A stretch of DNA of 64,000 nt, from NCBI RefSeq assembly GCF_907164915.1, contig NW_025919333.1, forward strand, positions 1-64,000, in the 5' to 3' direction. Shown piece by piece: positions 45,181 through 57,428 of this stretch. The translations under genes were made by a program, and so were the position numbers. Source of the stretch: Impatiens glandulifera (taxonomy: Eukaryota; Streptophyta; Magnoliopsida; Ericales; Balsaminaceae). Under the pieces are notes generated by a model. It was not told the origin of the DNA. It worked only from the letters and a program-made list of their open reading frames with translations, and did not search any database. Each line of letters starts with the position of its first letter. Positions within the stretch are counted from its first letter, which is position 1.

Positions 45181-46830
45181 GAATACCTCTTTCTTCTCCT
45201 CCTCCTGTTCAACCTTGCTCTTCTCAACTTCGACATCCTTCTTAGAATCCTTAACCTGCAAAATATGTAATGGTCAGATCAGATATGTACTTAGAGAAAT
45301 GAAATGTAAAGTGCAAAATTCAATATCTCCATACCTCAGTAGTCTTTTCCTCTTCGACCTTCACAGCCTTCTTAGAATCCTTCTTCTTACTCTTCTTCTT
45401 CTTTATATTCTCCTCCATATCATCTAATCTGGTTAATAATATGGACATCCTTTTGTTGGATTTATCTAACAACTGTTTGGACATATTAAAAACCATCTTC
45501 TTGAACGACTCAAGGTGAGTTTGTTGAGTTTCTTGGATTGTGATTTTTAGCTCTTTGATGAGCTCTGTTTTCATCTTTTTCATCTCCTCTTTCATCTCTA
45601 TTTTCAGCTCCTCCTTCATCTCATTAAAATCACATCCAACAGTAGGTGTTGGAGCCCGAGGAGAAGGTGTGTCAGCCCGAGGACTTGAGGTCACGGAGGG
45701 GGGAGTAAGAATGCGGGCCGGAATCGATTCATAAGCAAGCTTCTTCTTCAAGTTGTCTGCTTCTTTAAGAGTAGCATCAGCCTTTCTCTTCCTCGTGGCA
45801 GGTTTGGGGGGAATCAGAGTAACTTCTTCATGTTCACTTTCTTCATCTTCATCAAAATCATCTTTTATTACCTTCCCATCAGTAAATCCCTCAAAAAAAT
45901 CATCAGCTGTCTCGTCGATTTGCTCAAATACATCACCACTGTATAACCTCTTCTCCATGGAGGACTCTTCCATCTCAGTCACATCCGTGGTCTCTAGGGC
46001 AGTCTTTACCTCCATCGATGTGTTTTTCCTGTTGGAATGATAGAGTAACAACCTTGGGCGTAGAGGGTCATTAATCTGATTCCTTCTGGCGAATTTAGGG
46101 ATAAAGTTTTCGATGACCTCATACGTCCACACTTGAAGTGCCAATGCGAACCCATAGATGTTATATGCAAAAGGAGCATAAGGATCTTCGCCTTCTCCTT
46201 CTTGTCAAAAAATGAGGTACAGAGATGTTTCATGTTCTTGTTTAAACCCTTGAGGGTGGCTCTAAAGGTGACCTTCCCCCATGGATATTGGAGGAAAGTG
46301 TCCTTGTCTTCCACCATGTTGAGTATTTTTGGAAATATAACTCTTTTTGGGTCAAATGTGAATAGGTACTGGCAAATCAGGCATACCAGCCCCATCTTGA
46401 ATGCATCTTCCTTGTCTTTGCATTTGAAAAAAGCCTTCTCGAAGTCGCACATTTTCACACTCATGCTCCCTTTAAAGTATTTCACCGAGAGAGGTGGACA
46501 ACAGCGCAATTTTTCTTGGTCCAACTCAGGATAAACGCCGAAACATAGGCCGGTAATCAACGCATACTCCTTCATACCAAATATAAGCTTTTGCCCATTC
46601 ACCATGAAAGTTATCTCCTTGGAGTTTGAGCTTAACCTCCTCATCAACATATGATGTACAATAGTTCCTGAGAACTGCAAGAGGGGGGCTGTGAATAATG
46701 ATCTGAACTGGGTATTGTACACACTCTCCAGAAGATCCATTTCCTCGAACTTATTAACAATCTTCTTCAGGGTGAGGGCACTTTTCCACGAAATCCGACC
46801 GGGAAAATCAGTAACAGTTGTTTCTGCCAT
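45180..46830 (-). pseudogene. DUF1985 gene of MULE H without ULP1 domain
   Basis: On the minus strand ATG 46830 follows a TTTTGTAG acceptor-like site. The DUF1985 domain (F-P-G-R-I-S-W-K-S; Y-N-T-Q-F-R; H-H-M-L-M-R) is open to about 46140, where a frame change occurs. The second part (46144-45320) continues with W-T-Y-E-V-I-E-N-F-I-P-K-F. An acidic stretch, a Pro/Ser/Thr linker and Lys/Glu-rich coiled-coil-like heptads (45620-45400) follow. A further small Lys/Glu exon may follow at about 45258-45190. The peptidase domain found in the MULE G homolog is absent. It is clearly homologous to 35429-36984. Confidence 0.8.
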
Positions 46831-46882
46831 CTACAAAAGGAAACAACATCATCAAAAATGTTAGAACAAACACATACAACGT

Positions 46883-47135
46883 AAGAACTTAGCGAATCGC
46901 TAGGTACCGAGCGAAACCGTTAACTGAACATAAGACAACATTAACCATACGAAACTAATCAGAAACAAACAATAAACTTAACATGAAAAAACCCTAAACA
47001 AAAAATCTGAAACAAACATTTAAACTTAACATGCAAAGACCAAAATCCATAAACAAAAAACCAGAAAATGATCGGCCACCACTAGGTATTTAGCGAATCG
47101 CTAGGTACTTACCGAATCGGAAGGTACCTAGCGAA
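46883..47135. repeat. Scattered TTAGCGAATCG words, MULE H
   Basis: Several isolated copies (about 46890-46912 and 47088-47138) of the same core word as the arrays, upstream of the DUF1985 gene and probably in its leader intron. Confidence 0.7.
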
Positions 47136-47449
47136 ACCCTAATGGCAAAAAAAATATACTGAACAGAAACCCTAATGGAAAAAAATATATACTGAACAGA
47201 AACACTTAACATTACACTAACATGCAAAAACCACCCATGAACAAAAAAGCAGAAAATGATAGGCGGGGAGAAGAATGAACAAACCTTAATGACGAACGAG
47301 AAGAAAGCAGAAATGATCGGGCTTGACAAGATTCAGTGAAGAGAAAATGGGTTAGAGAGAGAGAGTCGGGCGGTTGAAATGAAATGTTCTGAAATTTTTG
47401 AATATATAAGGTCTAGCGCGTGTGAGTACGTGCGTCTCTTCAACTTCCG

Positions 47450-47640
47450 TAGCGAGTCGGGAGGTACTTAGCGAATCGGGAGGCACTTAGCGAATCGGGA
47501 GGCACTTAGCGAATCGGGAGGCACTTAGCGAATCGGGAGGCACTTAGCGAATCGGGAAGTACTTAGCGAATCGGGAGGTACTTAGCGAATCGGGAGGTAC
47601 TTAGCGAATCGCGAGGTACTTAGCGAATCGCGAGGTCAAC
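47450..47640. repeat. 19-bp tandem array (ACTTAGCGAATCGGGAGGC), MULE H
   Basis: About ten near-identical tandem units in the 5' zone of the DUF1985 gene. Confidence 0.9.
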
Positions 47641-47794
47641 GAGCTGCAGCTAAGAGAGGATGGTTTGAATACGTTTTCGCTACTATATTTTAATAACGAA
47701 ATCGAATTCAAACTATTCTCCTAGCTGGAGCTCGTAGTACTTAGCGAATCGTCAAGTACAAAATTTTTTATTGGTTTCATAGGTAATCTATCTC

Positions 47795-48150
47795 GTTTGA
47801 CAAGGTATCAACAACAAAGTCATGGTTTTGAAAAGAACATGTGTTAACAAAACAAACATTATAATTTTACATGGAAACATTTAGATTCTTCAGAAAATGC
47901 CTTTGAAGAAGCTATAATTGAACTCCAGATAAAAGAAAATTGTTTGAAATTTATTTCTTTAGCTTAATGACTAACGAAATCAAAGTCATCCAATCTTTGC
48001 TTATCTGGAAGTCAATGATAGATTCTTCAAAGGCATTTTGTGAAGAATCTAAATGTTTCCAATGTAAAATTAGAAGGTTTGTTTTGTTAACACAGGTTCT
48101 CTTCATAACCATGAAGTGATGTAGATACCTTGTCAAATGAAGTTCATGAT
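47795..48150. repeat. Long inverted repeat (fold-back) in MULE H
   Basis: The left arm (about 47795-47945) and right arm (about 47985-48150) are imperfect reverse complements. Shared blocks include TTTGACAAGGTATC, GTGTTAACAAAACAAAC and ACATTTAGATTCTTC. The right arm read on the minus strand is open for 71 codons (48166-47951). Confidence 0.8.
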
Positions 48151-48179
48151 TAACTATAAATAACAAAAAATCTTGACAA

Positions 48180-48275
48180 TTAGCGAATCGCGAGGTACTA
48201 CTTAGCGAAACGGTAAGTCCGTAGCGAAACGGTAAGTACGTAGCGAAACGGTAAGTCCGTAGCGAAACGGTAAGC
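48180..48275. repeat. TAGCGAAACGGTAAGTCCG tandem units, MULE H
   Basis: About five tandem copies of a 19-21-bp unit with the same CGAAACG core as the other arrays of this element. Confidence 0.85.
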
Positions 48276-48803
48276 AGATCTGAAACGGAAATATGAACGA
48301 ATAATCAGACAGAGACTTTCTGCAAATATGAACGAATCAGACAGAGATTTTCTGCAAATATGAATAATAACCTAACGAAATGCTCAATCATGAACCAATA
48401 TGAACCATATAACAAATAAGAATCAACAAATACGACCAAAACGAAATATGAAAAGATTTTTGAAATGAAGAAAATGTAAACAAGAACATAATTGTTTATC
48501 ACACATGAAATGAAGATCTACCTCGACGACCTTCAAATAGTTAGAATCGGAGACCTGCACATAAACCTTAGAATCCGAAACCTGCATGCAAAATAGATTT
48601 AGGGTTAGAAATCGGCAATAGATAAACATAAATGAATTAGTTAGGTTAGAAGAGCTTGTAAATCTGATCTATATAGATTTGTATGGTCGCCGTCGTCGCC
48701 GCCGACCGCCGTCGTCGCCGGCCGAAGGAGAGAATTGGAGAAGAGAGAGAAAGAAATTTAAGGAAATGAAAATATTTGAGTATTTATACAAACCCTGATC
48801 CAC

Positions 48804-48838
48804 TTCGCGAAACGCTAAGTCACTTAGCGTTTCGCGAA
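48804..48838. repeat. Right subterminal palindrome of MULE H, 35 bp
   Basis: Two perfect 17-base arms around one central C; centre TAAGTCACTTA. It lies 107 bases inside the right end, mirroring the copy at 42811-42841. Confidence 0.9.
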
Positions 48839-48953
48839 AAGGGCAAAATCGTATAAAAAAATAGAGCACCACGAGCGCAAATAAAATTATAAATTACCAT
48901 CAGATCAAATAACCTCATCTTTGAGGTTATTTGATCAAATTTCCCCTAATTTG

Positions 48954-49302
48954 TTGCATATATTAATATATTAGAATTTAAAAACTTTAACTCTAAGTAC
49001 CATATGAGCAATTTTTTTTTACTATTCTATCTTCATTAAGTCCACCTATTAACTTTTCAGTTCGATAATGAATATTATTTAAGGTTCAGATATATTTAAA
49101 ACACAACTACTAATTATTGTTTCTTATACTTAACATATAACATAATAATCCTAACGGTAAAATATTTATAAATTAACCAACTAAATACTATAAAATAATC
49201 TCATTTCTATTAATCTACATATTATATATGTTACACTTATTAATCTATATAGAATCTTTAATCTAGATCTTTATTTTTTAAGTCTATAATCTTAACGATC
49301 TA
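48954..49302. other. AT-rich intergenic stretch
   Basis: Between MULE H and the possible solo LTR. No supported feature. Confidence 0.6.
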
Positions 49303-49622
49303 TGTTGATAAATTGAGATAAATTGTAACTGCGAAAATATACACGAATCTTTAAATAAAGAACAGTTCATTAAGTCGTTCTTCGTTATTCTTCGAATCTT
49401 TTCTCGATCTTGGATCTTTGTGTTCTGTATTTGGACCTGGATCGGAATGTCTGATGTGGGTAGAGTTTCGGTTTTCCAACCCTCTATCGATAGCCCTTGA
49501 GTGTTCTTGAGAAATAAACAGACCTTTATCTTTTGTCTGATGAGAGAAACGTAATAGGTAGACTATATATATAAGTTGGGTACCTAACCCTAATATACCC
49601 ATTACTATTCAGTCCATCAACA
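49303..49622. repeat. Possible solo LTR, 320 bp
   Basis: It begins TGTTGAT and ends ATCAACA, a 7-bp terminal inverted repeat of TG..CA type. On the minus strand it has a TATATATAG box followed by LTR-like sequence. Flanking 5-mers ATCTA and AAATA do not match well, and there is no second copy in the window. Weak call. Confidence 0.35.
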
Positions 49623-52600
49623 AAATAATAAATGATATTTGGTACTTCTAAATGATATGTCCCCAAATTTATTATAGATATCTAAACAAGCCAATAATCT
49701 TTATATTTTAATAGATCGCTTTAATTGAGCTTTAATATTTATATGATAACAACTAATATACAATTACTAAATAATATATTATCCAAAGATCCTACCTTAC
49801 CTTATGTGATAATATTTATTTTGTAATCTTTGGAAATTTAGTTCATTGAGATATTGTGCAGATTAAGAAGAGTAAGATAATATGTAGATTAATAGAAATG
49901 AGATTTTTTTTATAGTGTTCACTTGGTAAATTTATAAAACTTTTAACTCTAAATACAAATAAGGATAAACATTTATAAGTTAATATATAAAGAATGTTTA
50001 AAATTCAAATTTGTACAGATTGTTTTGTAATAGAAAATACAGAACTGTTCTTTTAACTCTACGATTTTGTAATCGATAAATTGTAAAATAATATAGACAG
50101 ACATTTTTACTTCACTGTCCATATTGACTATTAGCTGAGGTGAAGTCTTGGATTAGAGCTACACGGAAAACAAATTTCAACAACTAATAACAAAATCTTT
50201 TTTGAAAAGTATTATCTACTATCGACAAAAAAATACATTTTAATTTAAAAAATATATCATCAATCATTAAAATATAATAAATAACCACAAAACCTAACAT
50301 GCAACCTGGCGAAATAACGAAAATCACGGGAAGAGAAAGAACTAGTTCACATCATCAATTATCAAGAAACTTGAAACATAAATGTAAAGTTTGAATAGAT
50401 ATGGCGGCGAATGTCACGGAATAGGAAGAAGAAGTTCACATCATCATTAATCGTCAAGAACCTAAAACAGAAACAGAAAATGTAAAGTTTGAGTAGAAAT
50501 GGTGGCGAATGTTGCGGGAATAGAAAGAATATGTTCACATCATCATCAATCATCAAGAAACCTGAACCGAGAATGTGAAATTTGAGTAAAAATGGTGGAT
50601 TTAAGTAAAAAAAATGAGAGATAAAGAGGTTGGAGGGTTTTTTTTTTTGTTAGAGAGTGAAAAAAAGAAGGAAAGGCTTTATTTGTTTTAGTAAAATTAT
50701 AATTTTTAATTTTTGTTAAAAAGGAGTAGTTAATGATATTACAAAATTAATTATATTTATTTTTCTCTTTTATTTTTATTAATAATTTCTCTCTCTTCTC
50801 AATATTATATATATTTTTTTCTCTTTTAAATATAATTACATGACACTATAAACACATTATAATTATTTGTAGGTTGAGACAAAATAAGAATCTTTTACAA
50901 TAAAAATTATTTTATATTTTTTTTTCTTTTTATCTATTAATTTATAATTATATATTTATTTATTTAAGTTAATTAATTAATATATTTTAAGAGTAATACT
51001 TGGAAAAATTAATAAATATACATATGAGAATGTTAAATATAAAAATTATTAAGTAATAATAAGGAGAATGAATAAATCAAATTAATAAAATATATAAAAC
51101 TACATTTTTAAAATATATATACTAAATTATGTATATATATATATTTTTTATTATTAAAATGTTATTTTTTTTAAAGTTTTCTATTTTATTTCTTTTAAAA
51201 AGTATTTTTTTTTATACTTTTATAAGATTTATTAAAAATTCAATTCAATTAGTCTATAATATTATAACTTACTATAGGATTTGTTTTTTTTTTTTATCTA
51301 AGTTGAATATTAGTAATTTGAGTTCTAATTATTAGTTTCTAGTTTAAGTTGAATAATTTATCTGATTCAATGTCAAATGAAGTAAATATTTTTAATAATT
51401 TTATAATAAAAAATTAAAGAAAAAAATTATTAAATATTTTTTTAAAATAATAAAAGATTAAAGAGAGATAAATTATTAAATATTTTTTTAAAATAATAAA
51501 AGATTAAAGAGAGATAAATTATTAAATATTTTTAGGTCACATGTACAATTTAAGATTAAATAGAGAAGATGCTATCATTACACTAATGTGTGATATCCAA
51601 CTGAATTTTAAATTAATAGAATTTATAATCCGTCCATTTTGTGTAAATATGACAATTTTTTAAAAAAAAAATAGGTGTTAAAATACTATATTGTAAGTTA
51701 GATGGTAAGTATGAAAAATATTTATAAGGAAATTTGTAAATATGATATTCTTTCCATTATTTTAATGTAAATTTTACAAAAAAAAAAATTTCAATTTAAA
51801 AAATTTATATATCATTATACCATCCTAAATAAATTCTAATACGATTAACAGTTTGTTATCATTGTTATATATACATAAACATAAAATTATTGTTTTCAAA
51901 TTAAGCCAAATAGTCTAGACTTCAGGAGAAACTCTTGTCATGGGTTATTTTTTTAAAGTGAAGAAAAGTTCACTTTTAAATTTTTCTATTAAAAAATTCA
52001 ACGATGTGCAACAGAGTTTATGCATGAGCAATAAATTACTCAATGTGTTGTATGGATGCAATCGACATCAATCTTTCCATTAACAAACAAATGACAATCA
52101 TGATTTTTCAATGGCTTGTCAGATTAGGGTGCTAGAACTTAGCAAGATATGATGATCACTGAGATTATCAGAAATGGTTATGAAGAACGCATAAGAAAGG
52201 AAGCAAAATTTACACAATAATGAGTGAAAAATTGGTTAAGGATATTTGTATTTTTTTTTATTAGTATTTATAGTGACACAAAATTCAATATAAGTAAAAA
52301 ACTTTCAATCTATTATAAAGTATCTTAAATTATATCTTATATAAAATATACCATATACTTGTTAATAATTACAAAATAACCCAAAATTGGTTATAATTAC
52401 AAATTAACAAATAAACCATAATTAACAACCAGTTAACTATCATTTAGTCATTCTTCTACACTCACTCAAGATGAAAATATTGTATCTCACTCAAGAGGAA
52501 AATATTGTATTTGAAGTTTGCGTCGAAGATTAAAAAATAATTTATTTCGACCGATTTGATAAAATATCCAATTTGCAAATAAGAAGGCAATGATCGTTAT

Positions 52601-53509
52601 GAGATTGTAAAATAAATGTTTAAAAGACTTTTAAAATTTCAAATTGTCATTGCATTGAAGACTATTTAGTTCATATAAACTCTGATTGAGTTTATATACT
52701 TGATTTGCAAAATAATATTATTTATATCACCATGTTGGAAAACTGTCCTTAGTTGTTACTAAAATAAAACTTTGATGAAAATCTATACCATCAATATGAT
52801 TGTATCCTTTTGTTATTAAACAAATTTTACACTTGTTTATACTATCATAAATATGAAAATTTATTTTATAAATCTATTTATAACCTATAGAATTTTTACC
52901 TTTTTGGTAGTAGTGTAAAAGTCCATTTGTTATTTTTTTTAAATCGTTAAGTTCTGAATTCATTGTAGTTTGTTTGTATGAAATTGAATCATTTGATTGA
53001 CTAGTTTCATAAAAAAAAATTATGGTTTAAATTACTACAAAAAAAAGTTGTAAAAGAAAACTTAGAAGGCATAAAAATATTTTTCATATTTTTAATTGTT
53101 TCTGCATAGTTTGTAAAATCTTTCATTTGATGTATGCGAAATTCTGAAACTTCTCCTTAAAATATTTTCTGTTAGGAAAAAAATTTCATTATAAAAATTA
53201 AGAGATGATTAAAATTGATAAATATTTTTCTTTCTCTTCCACACTTACCTCTTCTCTTTCATCATTAAGGAAAAGTTGGAACATAATATAATTTCATCTT
53301 AGAATAATCTAATTAAACTTCATCAAATATTTCCTCATGAAAAATAACATTGAGAAACTCATATATTTTTAGTCTAATTCATATACATCTATCCCTTTTG
53401 ATTCATGAGATATCCTATAAAGACAAATTTATTTCTTATATGTGTAAACTTTGATTTGTACAACCATTTGCATAACATTAACCTTCAAATACTAAGTAGA
53501 ATATCTATA
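49623..53509. other. AT-rich intergenic DNA
   Basis: Long stretch of low-complexity AT-rich sequence. Small reading frames occur by chance and none resembles a gene. It contains a local triplication at 50313-50600. Confidence 0.6.
50313..50600. repeat. Three tandem ~97-bp repeats
   Basis: Each unit contains TTCACATCATCA, ATCAAGAA.CCT and AATGTAAAGTTTGAGTAGA in the same order. Confidence 0.8.
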
Positions 53510-53518
53510 ATTATTTTA

Positions 53519-54547
53519 GAGGAAGAATACCAATTTTACACACCAAGTTGTAAGAAAGTGTCAAATTTACTTATTAAGTATCAAAATTTCATTTATATGT
53601 ATGAACTTGTCAAAAAGTGTCAAATATATTTAAAATAACAGAAATGTTAAACATCGTTAAAATTTTTGCTACATGTAATATCCACATATTTTTTATTTTT
53701 TAAAATTGATATTACTTTAATTATTTTTTATTAAAACAAAACATTAAAATCTTTTCTTATTTATTTTCTCTCTCTCTTTACCCTCACAACTTACCATTTT
53801 CTTTAAATATTTCTCTCTTCATTTCACCATCTATGAGTAATTTTATTCTTAATAATAATATTTAATTGATTAATTATAAAAATTGTTCTAAAAAGTAACG
53901 AGTTATTAAGACTTCGTCACAGCGCTGACAATTTAGGATTCGACCAACAAAGACTTCACCACAACATTGACAATTTAGGATTCGATCAATGAATGTTTCA
54001 ACCAATGACGATGATAGTGTAAGGTTTAAATAAGAAGGACTTGGATTTGGGGGTTATGTCTGGGAGTTGATAAAGTTTAACAGGGTGAGTATTATGAAAA
54101 CTAAAATTAAAATAAGTCGGTTAAGGGAGATTTTACCTTGATTCAGCATTGTCCGCTAATGAAGATTTAGGATTCCACCAACGACGATGACTGTTTAAAA
54201 TTCAGTTAGGGAGCACTTGAAGGTTAGAAGAAGGTAAAAATCCGAAAGAACTTGGGTTAATCAAAGAGAGAAAAGTTAGAAAAAAATGGAGAATTGTGGA
54301 AGGATGAGAGAGAAAGTAAAAATAAGTTTTGTTTGAATGAAAAAATAATTAAAAGTAATGTCAATTTAAAAAATAAAATAGGTGGATATTAAATGTGGTC
54401 AAATTTTTGACGTCGTTTAATATTTCTGTTATTTTAAACATATTTGACATTTTTTGACAAGTTCATACATATAAATAGAATTTTGATACTTAATAAGTAA
54501 ATTTGACACATTCCTACAACTTGGTGTGTAAAATTGACATTTTTCCC
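53519..54547. mobile_element. Non-autonomous MULE-like element, 1029 bp
   Basis: Long imperfect terminal inverted repeats of about 155 bp (left 53519-53690; right 54380-54547) share CAATTTTACACACCAAG and TAAATTTGACA blocks. Flanked by the perfect 9-bp duplication ATTATTTTA (53510-53518 and 54548-54556), the usual Mutator length. There is no transposase. The inside has a short repeat (GACAATTTAGGATTCGA, about 53925-53980). Confidence 0.85.
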
Positions 54548-54556
54548 ATTATTTTA

Positions 54557-55061
54557 TTAAGTATATAAATTGAAATTTTCCAATCAAATTTTTTAGTTAT
54601 GGTCAATTAAAAAAAACGCAATAATGAGTAATGAATGTGCTCAAAACTTTAGAGGCATATGAGAATAAATCTAGACCTTGCTACAATAAAGACCAGTTTG
54701 ATTTGGTCTGGTTGGCCTATTCCAATAGGTAAAAACGATTTAACTTTCTAGATGAATATATATATATATATATATATATTTATTTATTTATTTACTTTAA
54801 TAATTTTAAATAAATTATTATTACACAATACCAGAAATTAAAATACTTTTTTATAAAAATTTTATTTTCAGTATATATTTCAAACAACATATTTATTTTA
54901 TTATCGTATGCATCTCGAATTAATTAATTTATTATTTTGTTTATATCATTAGTTAAATTATGATAATATGTAAAATTTGAAAACACTTAAAGAATTTTGT
55001 ATTTATTTTAAAATAATAAAATATTTTGTTTAATATATTATACTAACTATTACAAAAAATC
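54557..55061. other. AT-rich spacer with (AT)n run
   Basis: Low-complexity sequence with an (AT)n microsatellite at about 54756-54779. No gene seen. Confidence 0.65.
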
Positions 55062-57428
55062 AACTTAGTTCTCAAAATTAAGTGTTCGTTTTCATTCTGA
55101 TGTAAAACTTTATTCTTGAAACTGGGTGATAATTTTAGCTCCGATGTAAAATATAGTTCACCAAATTTGGTGATAATTTTTATTTCGATGTAAACCTAGT
55201 TTTCAAAACTAGGTGATTACTATCATTGAATAAAAACCTAGTTGATGTAATTATGTGATTATTTTTACTCTTGATGTAAAATCTAGTTCTCAAAATTCGA
55301 TGTTCGTTTTCACTTCGATGTAAAACTTAGTTCTCGAAAATAAGTGATTGTTATCACTATCATGTAAAACGTAGTTCTCGTAATTAGGTAATCGCTTTCA
55401 CATTAATGTAAAACATAGTTTCCGAAACTAGATTATCATTTTCACTCTGATGTAAAACCTTGTTCTCGAAACTAGGTGTTCGTTATCACTACGATGTAAA
55501 ACATAGTTCTCGAAACTAGGTATTCGTTATCTCTCTAATATAAATCATAGTTCCCGGAACTAGGTGATCGTTATCACTTAGATGTAAAACATAGTTCTTG
55601 AAACTAGGTGATAGTTTTCACTCTAGTGTAAGACCTTGTTCTCGAAACTAGGTGATCATTTTCACTCTGATATAATACCTATTTTTTGAAACTAGGTAAT
55701 TGTTTCCATTCTGATGTAAAATATAGTTCTCGAAACTTGGTGATCGTTATCACTCCAATGTTAAACCTAGTAATCAAAATTAGGTAATCATTTTCACTCT
55801 AATTTAAATCCTAGTTCCCAAAACTAGGTGATCGTTATCACTTTGATGTAAAACTTAGTTCTTTAAACTAAGTGGTCATTTTCACTTCGATGTAAAACCT
55901 TGTTCTAAAAAATAGGCGATCATTTTCACTCCGAGGTAAAACTTAGTTTTTGAAACTAGGTAATCATTTTCATTTTGATGTAAAACATAGTTCTCGAAAC
56001 TATGTGATCGTTATCACTCTAATGTAAAACATAGTAATCAAAAATAGGTGATTATTATCACTCCAATGTTAAACTTAGTTCATGAAACTATGTAATTATT
56101 TTCACTCCAATATAAAACCTAGTTCTCGAAACAAGATGATTGTTTTCACTTTGATGTAAAACTTAGTTGTCAAAAATAAGTGATTGATTTCACTAAGATG
56201 TAAAACATAGTTCTCGTAAGTAGGTGATCTTTTTAATTTCGATGTAAAACCTAGTTCATAAAACTAGGTAATCTTTATCATTGTGATATAAAATCTAGTT
56301 CTCAAAACTAAGTGATTGTTATCACTCTAATGTAAAATCTATTCCTTTAAACTTGGTGATTGTTTTCACTTTGATGTAAAACCTAGTTCTCGAAACTATG
56401 TGATTGCTTTTACTCTAATGTAAAACCTAGTTTTTGAAACTAGGTGATCGTTTTCACTCTGATGTAAAACCTTGTTCTCGAAACTAGTTGACGTTTTCAC
56501 TCGAATGTAAAACCTAGTTTTTGAATATAGGTGATTATTTTAACTCTAAGGTAAAACATAGATCACAAAAAAAGTGATTGTTTTTACTTTGATGTAAAAA
56601 CTAGGTTATCTTTTAATTTTTATGTAAAACCAAGTTCCTAGAACTAACTAGGTAATCATTATCACTATTATATAAATTATAGTTCTCAAAACTAGGTAAT
56701 CGTTATCACTCTAATTTGAAACCTAGTTCTCGGAACTATGTGATTATTATCACTCTAATGTAAAACCTAGTTCTTGAAACTAGGTAATCAATAACCTTTA
56801 CTCTAATGTAAAACTTGTTCTCAAAACTAGGCGATCATTTTTACTCCTATGTAAAACATAGTTTTCAAAACTAGGTAATCATTTTCACTCCGATGTAAAA
56901 CATAATTCTCAAAATTAGGTTATCGTTATCACTCTAATGTAAAACCTAGTAAATGAAACTAGGTGTTTATTATCACTCCAATGTTAAACTTAGTTCATAA
57001 AATTAGGTGATTATTTTCATTCCGATGTAAAACCTAGTTCTCGAAACTAGGTTATCGTTTACATTCCAATGTAAAATCTATTTTTCAAAACTAGGTAATC
57101 ATTTTCACTCCTATGTAAAGCATAGTTCTCGAAACAAGGTGATCTTTATCACTCCAATGTAAAACCTAATAATCGAAATTAAGTGATTATTATCACTCCA
57201 ATATTAAACATAGTTTACAAACTAGGTGATCATTTTCACTCCTATCTAAAACCTAGTTCTACAAACTAAGTGATTGGTACTACTCTGATGTAAAATCTAG
57301 TTATCGAAAATAAGTGATTGTTATCACTATGATGTAAAACTTATTTTTCGTAATTATGTGATTATTTTAACTTCGATGTAGAACATAGTTCATGAAACTA
57401 GGTGATCTTTAACACTGCGATGTAAAAC
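55062..57428. repeat. 44-bp minisatellite, over 50 diverged copies
   Basis: The typical unit is GATGTAAAACCTAGTTCTCG followed by AAACTAGGTGATCGTTATCA and CTCT. The core CCTAGTTCTCGAAACTAGG is an imperfect palindrome with 7-bp arms and a 5-bp centre. Copies differ from each other at several positions, so the array is old. It stops at the LTR of element B. Confidence 0.92.

Larger units (their letters stand above)
42700..48945. mobile_element. MULE H, related to MULE G, gene order mirrored
   Basis: Terminal inverted repeats start GGGAAATTTGA and extend for about 150 bp on each side (42700 onward; ending 48945). They are flanked by the perfect 8-bp duplication CTAATTTG (42692-42699 and 48946-48953). 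Each end carries a subterminal palindrome (42811-42841 and 48804-48838). It contains a mudrA-like gene (+) and a DUF1985 gene (-), convergent, both missing their 3' parts. Confidence 0.9.

Noticed and set aside
49623..53509. Short reading frames in AT-rich DNA (e.g. near 51129-51335)
   Set aside because: Leu/Phe/Ile-rich low-complexity translations of AT-rich sequence with no family resemblance.
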